Shown: piece by piece, positions 1-5,620 of the stretch
Numbering within the stretch: the stretch's first letter is position 1
Layout of the letters: every line of letters begins with the position of its first letter
DNA from: Clostridia bacterium
GTDB lineage: Bacteria; Bacillota; Clostridia; Oscillospirales; Butyricicoccaceae
Assembly (NCBI GenBank): GCA_017547995.1
Contig: JAFYNW010000132.1
Coordinates: 1-6,510 of the forward strand
Reading direction: 5' to 3'
Length of the DNA stretch: 6,510 bases
The notes under the pieces: generated by a model
Seen by the model: only the letters and a program-made list of their open reading frames with translations
Told to the model about the DNA's origin: nothing
Databases searched by the model: none
Program-made: the position numbers and the translations under genes

Positions 1-1307
1 ACGTAGGATGGGAAGATGAAGCCGTCCTTTTCGTCATAGCCGTTCTTGGAGATTTCCATACAGCCTGCGTCGTAAATAGCCTTCATGAAGGAGTTGCCGT
101 AGTCGAAGAAGTAAGTGCCCTTTGCTGTGAGGTTCTTGATAACGTTGAAATGCTTGATAAGTGTTTCGTTTACAAGCTTTACGAAGCCTTCGCGGTCTTC
201 CTTGAGCATTCTTGTTCTTTCTTCGAATGTGATGCCGACAGGGCAGTAGCCGCCGTTATAAACGTTGTGGCAGGATGTCTGATCGGAGAGAAGGTCGATA
301 TGGATATTGTTCTTGTCTGCGTATTCGAGAAGGTCAACGATATTGCCGTGGTAAGCGATGGACATTGGTTCCTTCTTTTCAAGATATTCCTTAGCCCATG
401 CGAATACTTCTTCGAGGGAATCGGAGCGTCTTGTTACCCAGCCCTGGCTGTGACGTGTTTCGATACGGGATTCGTCAACTTCAGCGAAGATACCAACTGC
501 GCCTGCGATGTCGGAAGCCTTTGGCTGTGCGCCGGACATACCGCCGAGGCCGGAGGATACGAAGAGACGGCCTGCGAGGTTTTCGCCTTCCTTAAGGTGG
601 AGAATCTTACGGCCTGCGTTGAGGATTGTGTTGAAAGTACCGTGTACGATACCCTGAGGGCCGATGTACATAAAGCCGCCGGCTGTCATCTGACCGTAGT
701 TTGCTACGCCCATTTCTTCAGCAACTTCCCAGTCTTCGGAGTTGTCGAACATACCGACCATAAGGGAGTTTGTGATGATGACTCTTGGAGCTTCAGGACG
801 GGATGGGAAGAGGCCTACAGGGTGGCCGGAAGCGATAACGAGAGTCTGCTGGTCTGTGATGATTTCAAGGTAAGCCTTGATGAGGCGATACTGCATCCAG
901 TTCTGGCAAACGGAGCCTGTTTCACCGTATGTTACGAGTTCGTAAGGATAAAGAGCTGTTGTGAAGTCGAGGTTATTTTCAATCATAACCTGGATAGCCT
1001 TACCGTCTGTGCAGTTGCCCTTGTATTCTTCGATTGGGTGACCGTAGATGCGGCCTTCAGGACGATAGCGGTAAGCATAGATTCTGCCGTATGTGTAGAG
1101 TTCGTCGAGGAATTCAGGAGCGAGTGTTTCGTGGAGGTGCTCAGGAACGTAGCGGAGAGCGTTCTTGAGAGCAACCTTTGTCTGTTCAGGTGTGAGACGG
1201 AAACCACGGGATGGAGCTCTGCGGATGCCTTCGACAAACTTAGGATATTCAGGAAGTTCGTCAGGAAGCTTGATTGTCATAGCCTCATAGATGTTCTGAT
1301 TAGTCAT
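1..1307 (-). CDS. hutU: Urocanate hydratase (urocanase), long form, 3' end beyond window
   Basis: Second step of histidine breakdown: adds water to urocanate to give 4-imidazolone-5-propionate, using tightly bound NAD+ as electrophile; cytoplasmic. The visible 435 codons begin MTNQNIYEAMTIKLPDELPE. Family landmarks are YGETGSVCQNW (127-137), SGHPVGLFPS (160-169), the Gly-rich NAD+-site motif SSGLGGMSGAQ (251-261), LLSDQTSCHNVYNGGY (339-354) and FDYGNSFMKAIYDAG (401-415). The N-terminal layout resembles the long urocanases (roughly 670 residues, as in animals and some anaerobes) more than the roughly 550-residue Bacillus/Pseudomonas type, so about a third is missing at the left edge. By family alignment the catalytic cysteine should lie shortly after the cut. 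The start is fixed by AAGGAG (1315-1320) seven bases before ATG. It lies 14 bases after the hutH stop, so the two are almost certainly one operon. The family is certain; the long-form assignment is likely. Confidence 0.96.
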   Translation of the reverse strand, partial: MTNQNIYEAMTIKLPDELPEYPKFVEGIRRAPSRGFRLTPEQTKVALKNALRYVPEHLHETLAPEFLDELYTYGRIYAYRYRPEGRIYGHPIEEYKGNCTDGKAIQVMIENNLDFTTALYPYELVTYGETGSVCQNWMQYRLIKAYLEIITDQQTLVIASGHPVGLFPSRPEAPRVIITNSLMVGMFDNSEDWEVAEEMGVANYGQMTAGGFMYIGPQGIVHGTFNTILNAGRKILHLKEGENLAGRLFVSSGLGGMSGAQPKASDIAGAVGIFAEVDESRIETRHSQGWVTRRSDSLEEVFAWAKEYLEKKEPMSIAYHGNIVDLLEYADKNNIHIDLLSDQTSCHNVYNGGYCPVGITFEERTRMLKEDREGFVKLVNETLIKHFNVIKNLTAKGTYFFDYGNSFMKAIYDAGCMEISKNGYDEKDGFIFPSY

Positions 1308-1321
1308 AATTTTTCTCCTTA

Positions 1322-2848
1322 TTACTTAAGCTCGCCGATAGCCTTTTCAACTACGTCAACGATTTCGTTGTTCTTGACCATTGCGTCAAACTTAGCCATT
1401 TCTGTGTACATAACTCTGTCTTCCTTTACAGGAGCAACAGACTTTCTTACGTGTTCATAAAGTGCCTTGCCTGCTGTGCCGAGCTTGTCTTCACCGCGGA
1501 AGTAAATGCCCTGTGTTGCACAGAAGAGCTCGATACCGAGAACCTTCTGGGAGTTATCGAGAACCATTCTTGCCTTACGTGCTGCTGTTGTACCCATACT
1601 TACGTGGTCTTCCTGGTTAGCGGAGGATGGGATGGAGTCAACGGATGCAGGGTGACAGTATACCTTGCTTTCAGAAACCATGGAAGCTGCGGAATACTGA
1701 ACGATCATAAAGCCGGAGTTAAGACCGCCGTCAGCTGTAAGGAATGCAGGGAGACCTGCGGAAAGCTGAGGGTTAACAAGGCGTTCTGTTCTTCTTTCGG
1801 AGATGTTTGCGTATTCAGCCATTGCGATAGCGAGGAAGTCCATAGCAAGAGCCATTGGCTGACCGTGGAAGTTACCTGCGGAGATTACGTCGTCATCGTC
1901 GGAGAATACAAGTGGGTTATCTGTAACAGCGTTGATTTCGCGTGTAACTGCTGCGTATACGTATTCGATAGCGTCGCGGCTTGCACCGTGTACCTGTGGA
2001 GCACAGCGGAGGGAGTATGCATCCTGCACCTTGCCAGGCTGAATCTTTGCAGCATTATTGGAGTCGGAGAGAATCTTGAGCATATTTGCAGCGGCATCCA
2101 TCTGACCCTTGTGACCGCGTACTTCGTGTACCTTAGGGTCGTAAGCCTTTGTGATAGCGTTGAGAGCTTCACCTGTCATACATACTGCGATGTCGGCTGT
2201 CTTAGCAAGATTCTTTGCGTCATGGCAGAGGAGAGCCGCCATGGATGTCATAATCTGTGTGCCGTTGATGAGAGCAAGACCTTCCTTTGCGGAAAGCTCG
2301 ATAGTTGGGATGCCAGCCTTGTCCATAGCTTCCTGACCGCTCATGCGGACGCCTTCGTATTCAGCTTCGCCTTCACCGAGCATAACGAGGATGATATGGG
2401 AGAGAGGAGCAAGGTCGCCGGAAGCGCCGAGAGAGCCCTTCTGTGGGATGACAGGGTGAACGTTCTTATTGAGCATATTCACAAGTGTCATAAGTGTGGA
2501 AAGGCGTACGCCGGAATTGCCGCGTGCGAGTGCGTTGATTCTGAGAAGCATAGCGCCACGGACAACTTCTGTAGGATAAGCTTCACCCATACCGCAGGAG
2601 TGGGAGATGATGAGGTTACGCTGAAGAGCTGCTGTGTCTTTGAGAGGAATGAACGTATCGGAGAATTTACCGAAGCCTGTTGTAAGACCGTAAATGATTT
2701 CGCCCTTGGAAAGCTTTTCTTCTACGTAGTCACGCGCCTTGTTTACTGCTTTGACTGCGTTTTCAGTAAGCTCGATTTTTTCAAAATTTCTCGCTACCTT
2801 GACAACGTCTTCGATAGTAAGACGACCGTTTTCAATCAAAATTGCCAT
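1322..2848 (-). CDS. hutH: Histidine ammonia-lyase (histidase)
   Basis: Removes ammonia from L-histidine to give trans-urocanate, the first step of histidine degradation; a cytoplasmic homotetramer in the family. The protein is full length (508 residues, typical for HutH). The PAL/histidase signature GSLGASGDLAPLS spans 138-150, and Ala142-Ser143-Gly144 form the MIO electrophile. Other active-site residues match Pseudomonas HutH: Tyr53 in YGLTTGFG, His83 in ISHS, Asn195 in INGTQ, Tyr278 and Arg281 in YSLRC, and Glu413 in NQEDHVSMG. None of the residues checked is missing, so it should be active. The ATG follows GGAGG (2855-2859) with six bases between. It is the first gene of the hut operon, with hutU just downstream, and is transcribed from the promoter at 2957-2985. 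The HutH call rather than Phe/Tyr ammonia-lyase rests on His83 and the hutU neighbour. Confidence 0.98.
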   Translation of the reverse strand: MAILIENGRLTIEDVVKVARNFEKIELTENAVKAVNKARDYVEEKLSKGEIIYGLTTGFGKFSDTFIPLKDTAALQRNLIISHSCGMGEAYPTEVVRGAMLLRINALARGNSGVRLSTLMTLVNMLNKNVHPVIPQKGSLGASGDLAPLSHIILVMLGEGEAEYEGVRMSGQEAMDKAGIPTIELSAKEGLALINGTQIMTSMAALLCHDAKNLAKTADIAVCMTGEALNAITKAYDPKVHEVRGHKGQMDAAANMLKILSDSNNAAKIQPGKVQDAYSLRCAPQVHGASRDAIEYVYAAVTREINAVTDNPLVFSDDDDVISAGNFHGQPMALAMDFLAIAMAEYANISERRTERLVNPQLSAGLPAFLTADGGLNSGFMIVQYSAASMVSESKVYCHPASVDSIPSSANQEDHVSMGTTAARKARMVLDNSQKVLGIELFCATQGIYFRGEDKLGTAGKALYEHVRKSVAPVKEDRVMYTEMAKFDAMVKNNEIVDVVEKAIGELK

Positions 2849-2896
2849 GATATGCCTCCATATTTATTATATATTCAAATATTTTAAGTGGAATAT

Positions 2897-2926
2897 ACAG
2901 CCGAAAGGCCGTACTGAACAAGCTGT
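2897..2926 (-). promoter_or_regulatory. Competing hairpins in the hut leader
   Basis: About 100 bases separate the predicted hut transcription start (near 2950) from the hutH ATG. In this leader the segment 2897-2902 (GGCTGT on the mRNA) can pair with ACGGCC at 2907-2912, giving a 6-bp stem with a TTTC loop and one G-T pair. Alternatively 2897-2901 (GCTGT) can pair with ACAGC at 2922-2926. The two pairings exclude each other. No U-run follows either, so it is not an obvious terminator, and I see no regular NAG-triplet array of the kind HutP binds in Bacillus. Regulatory meaning is inference. Confidence 0.3.
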
Positions 2927-2956
2927 CGGAAAAATTTCGATAGCCTATCCTATATT

Positions 2957-2985
2957 ATTATATCATTTATTTTTTACTCTTGCAA
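2957..2985 (-). promoter_or_regulatory. Sigma-A promoter of the hut operon
   Basis: Read on the minus strand: -35 TTGCAA (2980-2985), 17-base spacer, extended -10 TGA-TATAAT (TATAAT at 2957-2962). The -10 is perfect and extended; the -35 matches TTGACA at four of six positions. Transcription should start near 2950. The -35 hexamer is its own reverse complement and also fits the divergent nadE promoter. Confidence 0.8.
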
Positions 2986-3008
2986 TGCTTTTTGTTTTTT
3001 GATATGAT
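2980..3008 (+). promoter_or_regulatory. Sigma-A promoter of nadE, sharing its -35 box with hut
   Basis: Read on the plus strand: -35 TTGCAA (2980-2985), 17-base spacer, extended -10 TGA-TATGAT (TATGAT at 3003-3008). Expected transcription start is near 3015, giving a leader of about 75 bases before nadE. The layout mirrors the hut promoter exactly: same hexamer, same 17-base spacing, same TGA extension. No better plus-strand promoter is visible in this gap. Confidence 0.7.
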
Positions 3009-3037
3009 AAATATGTGTAAAAACAATAAAAAGAACA

Positions 3038-3065
3038 GTTTGTATTTTGGTAAATAAATACAAAC
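3038..3065. promoter_or_regulatory. 10-bp perfect inverted repeat, candidate operator in the nadE leader
   Basis: GTTTGTATTT (3038-3047) and AAATACAAAC (3056-3065) are perfect reverse complements separated by 8 bases. The element lies after the predicted nadE start site and ends 10 bases before the ribosome binding site (AAGGAG, 3076-3081). It could be a repressor site acting as a roadblock, or an mRNA hairpin near the ribosome site. NAD-responsive regulators such as NiaR, NrtR or Rex would make sense for this gene, but I cannot match the sequence to a known box. Confidence 0.5.
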
Positions 3066-3090
3066 CACAAATATAAAGGAGACAAGCCTT

Positions 3091-4716
3091 ATGACTTCAA
3101 GAATAAAGGTTATGGCGTGTACACCGCGCGTATTCCTCGGCAGCCCTTATAAGAATATTCAGAAAATCACTGACTGCATTGAAAATGCGAAGAGCAAGAG
3201 CGTGCAGATGATTCTTTTCCCTGAAAGTGCGCTGACAGGCGCTACTCTCGGTGACCTTGCATATTTCCCAAATATGCTCGAGCGTGAAGAAGACGCCCTT
3301 AATATGCTTATTTCCGCCTCCTGCGATTACAATGGCGGTATCGTAATTGGTCAGAAAGATAAAGTTTTGTATATTAAGGCTGGTAATATACAGAAAGTAT
3401 TCGAAAATGAGCCTGCTATCATTGATGGCGTTCAGTATATTCCTGCGGCAAATCCTGCTGAAGCTCTCGGCTTCCACAAGACTGTCGAACAGATTGGCGA
3501 GATGAGCAAAATCTGTCCTGTGGTTTATGCAAGTGCAGGCTATGGTGAAAGCACAACGGATACTGTGCCTGACGGCGTTATGGTCATCGCAGAAAAGGGT
3601 CACGTTGTGGCGCAGAACAGCGGTGTTTACGGCGAAAACTTCGGCAGAATCCGTGAGTTTGCATTCATCGTTGCAGACGTAACTCCTGGTTATATGCCTG
3701 AAGGCACTCCTAAGGTGAAAAACTACGAGCCTGACCTTACTGTAAAGGCTCCTTTCCTCCCTCTCGACGTCAAGCTTCACGATGAGTTTGCACGCGATAT
3801 CTTCCATATTCAGGTTGCAAGTCTTGTGCGCCGTATGGAGCATATCAATGCAAAGTGCGCAGTGGTTGCCGTATCGGGCGGCCTTGACAGTACCCTTGCC
3901 GTCCTCGTTGCAAAGCAGGCTGTAAAGGTATTGGGACTTCCTGAGGAAGCATTCATGGCAATCACACTTCCTTGCTTCGGCACAACGGGCAGAACACTCA
4001 AGAATGCACGCGGTCTTATGGCGGCGGCTACACCAAATAACCGTACAATCATCATCGGTGATGCTGTAAAGCAGCACTTCAAGGATATTGAACACGCAAT
4101 CGACGATTACTCTGTGGTATTCGAAAATGCTCAGGCCCGTGAGCGCACACAGATTGCTCTCGACCTTGCAAACAAGCACGGCGGCGTTATGGTCGGCACA
4201 GGCGATATGTCCGAGCTTTGCCTCGGCTTCACAACCTTTGCAGGTGACCATATGTCCATGTATGGCGTAAACGGCGGCCTTCCAAAGACAATCGTAAGAT
4301 TCGTCACAAAGTATCTTGCAGACACTCCTGAGTTTGCAAAGGAATCTCCATTCCTCAAGGATATTCTCGATACACCTATCTCTCCTGAGCTTCTCCCACC
4401 ATCCGACGACGTGATGAGCCAGAAGACGGAAAAAATCCTCGGCTCCTACGACCTTCACGACTACGTGATGTACCATATTCTCACAGGCAAGAATACGAAG
4501 GATATCTATGCGGGTGCCCTCAAGGCATTCGGCAGCGAATATCCTGAAGAAGAAATCAAGAATACGCTCAATACATTCTTCCGCAGATTTGTAACTCAGC
4601 AGTTCAAGAGAAACTGTCTGCCTGACGGTGTTTCTGTCCTCGGTATGTCTGTTTCTCCACGAGGCGGTCTTGATATGCCATCCGATATGCTGGGCGACGT
4701 ATTCGGCATTATGTAA
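3091..4716 (+). CDS. nadE: NAD+ synthase with shortened, apparently inactive glutaminase domain
   Basis: Last step of NAD+ synthesis: amidates nicotinic acid adenine dinucleotide using ATP. Residues 1-200 form a nitrilase-type (CN hydrolase) domain remnant, with core Glu45 in LFPESALTG and the late-domain motif YASAGYGESTTD (146-157). Residues 225-541 are the synthetase domain: PP-loop SGGLDST (262-268), QARERTQIALDLAN (348-361), VGTGDMSELCLGF (368-380), GDHMSMYGVNGGLPKT (385-400) and the C-terminal FFRRFVTQQFKRNCLPDG (496-513). This is the M. tuberculosis/clostridial type, usually about 640-680 residues; here 541. The deficit lies between about 105 and 135, where relatives carry the catalytic Lys (KTYLPNY-like) and Cys (GVEICEDLW-like). 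Neither is present, so glutamine use is doubtful and free ammonia is the likely donor. The start follows AAGGAG (3076-3081) by nine bases. It is divergent from hutH; a GNAT gene follows 126 bases downstream with no terminator between. The family is certain; loss of glutaminase activity is inferred. Confidence 0.95.
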   Translation: MTSRIKVMACTPRVFLGSPYKNIQKITDCIENAKSKSVQMILFPESALTGATLGDLAYFPNMLEREEDALNMLISASCDYNGGIVIGQKDKVLYIKAGNIQKVFENEPAIIDGVQYIPAANPAEALGFHKTVEQIGEMSKICPVVYASAGYGESTTDTVPDGVMVIAEKGHVVAQNSGVYGENFGRIREFAFIVADVTPGYMPEGTPKVKNYEPDLTVKAPFLPLDVKLHDEFARDIFHIQVASLVRRMEHINAKCAVVAVSGGLDSTLAVLVAKQAVKVLGLPEEAFMAITLPCFGTTGRTLKNARGLMAAATPNNRTIIIGDAVKQHFKDIEHAIDDYSVVFENAQARERTQIALDLANKHGGVMVGTGDMSELCLGFTTFAGDHMSMYGVNGGLPKTIVRFVTKYLADTPEFAKESPFLKDILDTPISPELLPPSDDVMSQKTEKILGSYDLHDYVMYHILTGKNTKDIYAGALKAFGSEYPEEEIKNTLNTFFRRFVTQQFKRNCLPDGVSVLGMSVSPRGGLDMPSDMLGDVFGIM

Positions 4717-4719
4717 AAA

Positions 4720-4798
4720 TGAATTGATGCACAGCGCATCGTGAATTGCCTTTCGGCATGAATTGGCTTACACCATGAATTGAATTGCCGTGCAATTC
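4720..4798. repeat. Mosaic of TGAATTG copies with mini-hairpins
   Basis: TGAATTG occurs five times, at 4720, 4742, 4759, 4776 and 4781, the middle copies 17 bases apart. Most copies lead into a small palindrome: GATGC/GCATC (4726-4730 with 4736-4740), TGCC/GGCA (4747-4750 with 4755-4758), TGG/CCA (4764-4766 with 4773-4775) and GAATTGC/GCAATTC (4782-4788 with 4792-4798). It sits immediately after the nadE stop and before the GNAT gene. There is no U-run, so it is not a classical terminator. It looks like a dispersed intergenic palindromic repeat (MITE- or REP-like); the stems could protect the 3' end of the nadE message. Confidence 0.7.
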
Positions 4799-4842
4799 GT
4801 TAAGGTGCCTGCGGCGCATTTGATAGTGAAAGGCAAATTACC

Positions 4843-5346
4843 ATGAAAGAGTTAATCAATGGTCACGAAATTGAGATTAAAAGCGAGATTTCCCCTGAAA
4901 TAATCGACTTCCTCATCGAAAGCCACAAGAGTATCTTCAGCAAGGAGTTTCATTTCAACGAGGTCTTCTTTGAAATGGTGACAAAGACGATAGGCGAATT
5001 CGGCAGGGATTTCAACGCTGAAAAGGATTTCACCCTCATCGCCTACGTTGACGGGGTTAAGATGGGCAGTATTTCCGGTATCGGCAGAGAAAACGGCAAC
5101 GTACAGCTCCGCTTTTATTTCCTGCACGAAGGCGCACGCGGCATGAAGCTTGGCAAGAAGCTTTTTGTAGCTGCTATGGATAAGTGCAAGGAAATGGGCT
5201 ACAACCATATTTTCTTCCACACCTTCAATAAGCTTGAGGTGGCGAGAGCGATGTATGAAAAGCTTGGCTTTACAGTTACAGGCTCACACAGCGAGGAGGC
5301 TGTTGCCGAAGGCGCAATCGAAGAAATCTGGGAAAAGGATATTTAA
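4843..5346 (+). CDS. GNAT-family N-acetyltransferase
   Basis: Predicted to transfer an acetyl group from acetyl-CoA to an amine; the substrate is unknown. A single 167-residue GNAT domain, the usual size. The acetyl-CoA pyrophosphate-binding loop is ARGMKLGKKL (98-107; R99, G100 and G104 fit the R/Q-x-x-G-x-G/A pattern), preceded by strand VQLRFYFL (87-94). The motif-B region is IFFHTFNKLEVARAMYEKLGF (123-143), with Tyr138 in the place of the common general-acid tyrosine. The RFYFL...EGARG...HTF...ARAMYEKLGF pattern resembles GNAT domains found fused behind MarR-type regulators, but there is no DNA-binding domain here: the N-terminal 50 residues look like helical GNAT sequence. The ribosome site is modest (GAAAGG at 4828-4833, nine bases from ATG). 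It probably shares the nadE transcript, since no terminator or clear promoter lies between, and ends at the terminator 5355-5390. Confidence 0.9.
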   Translation: MKELINGHEIEIKSEISPEIIDFLIESHKSIFSKEFHFNEVFFEMVTKTIGEFGRDFNAEKDFTLIAYVDGVKMGSISGIGRENGNVQLRFYFLHEGARGMKLGKKLFVAAMDKCKEMGYNHIFFHTFNKLEVARAMYEKLGFTVTGSHSEEAVAEGAIEEIWEKDI

Positions 5347-5354
5347 GACTATAT

Positions 5355-5390
5355 AAAAATGCTCCCTTCACGGGGGCATTTTTCTTTGTG
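5355..5390 (+). terminator. Intrinsic terminator after the GNAT gene
   Basis: A 12-bp stem, AAAAATGCTCCC (5355-5366) with GGGGGCATTTTT (5372-5383), one G-T pair and a TTCAC loop, followed by CTTTGTG. The T-run is partly inside the stem, as is common in Firmicutes. It starts nine bases after the GNAT stop codon. The A-rich left arm could allow weak termination in the other direction too, but no minus-strand gene ends here. Confidence 0.92.
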
Positions 5391-5406
5391 TGTACGAAAA
5401 ATGACG

Positions 5407-5431
5407 CTGACTTTTATATGGCAAAAGTCGG
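5407..5431. repeat. Short inverted repeat in the gap before the membrane-protein gene
   Basis: GACTTTT (5409-5415) and AAAAGTC (5423-5429) are perfect reverse complements around a 7-base loop, with an added T-G and C-G pair outside. It lies between the GNAT terminator and the next promoter. A weak back-up terminator or an upstream protein site are both possible. Nothing else is visible in 5391-5491. Confidence 0.35.
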
Positions 5432-5491
5432 GTTTTAAGGCGGAAAATATGCAAATTTATGGACAAATACCATCGTTTGTGCCGTAAAAGT

Positions 5492-5520
5492 TTGACATTA
5501 TATGTATTAAGTGATATAAT
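5492..5520 (+). promoter_or_regulatory. Consensus sigma-A promoter for the membrane-protein locus
   Basis: TTGACA (5492-5497), 17-base spacer, TATAAT (5515-5520), with TG one base upstream of the -10 (extended). Both hexamers are perfect consensus, so this should be the strongest promoter in the window unless repressed. Transcription should begin near 5527, which is the first base of the leader hairpin. Confidence 0.9.
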
Positions 5521-5526
5521 AAATAT

Positions 5527-5584
5527 GTATACGGTCTGAAAGATGCTTCGGCCTGTATGCCCTCAGCACGATATTCTGCAGGGC
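5527..5584 (+). promoter_or_regulatory. Structured 5' leader RNA with two abutting hairpins
   Basis: Hairpin 1: GTATACGG (5527-5534) pairs with CTGTATGC (5553-5560), including two G-T pairs. After one T/C mismatch, CTGAA (5536-5540) pairs with TTCGG (5547-5551) around a 6-base loop. Hairpin 2: GCCCT (5559-5563) pairs with AGGGC (5580-5584), continued by CAG (5564-5566) with CTG (5576-5578) and a bulged C at 5579. The stems compete for bases 5559-5560. No U-run follows. I do not recognise a known riboswitch class. It may be a 5' stabiliser, a regulatory leader or a small RNA; about 36 AT-rich bases then lead to the gene's ATG. Confidence 0.5.
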
Positions 5585-5620
5585 GAAAGAATAAAACGAT
5601 ACAACTGTAATATATGAAAT

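Noticed and set aside
150..2887. Two long plus-strand open frames (436 and 478 codons) opposite hutU and hutH
   Set aside because: Their translations are Cys-, Val- and Phe-rich with no known motif. They result from the hut genes avoiding TTA, CTA and TCA codons, and the opposite strand carries unmistakable enzymes with ribosome sites.
3097..4476. 459-codon minus-strand open frame opposite nadE
   Set aside because: Same cause; nadE on the plus strand has a strong ribosome site and conserved motifs throughout.
4720..4798. CRISPR array
   Set aside because: Repeat units are only 7 bases with 5-22 base steps, each containing a palindrome, and no cas genes are present.
5409..5440. Second intrinsic terminator
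   Set aside because: The 7-bp stem is AT-rich and is followed by GGGTTTTAAGG rather than a proper T-run.
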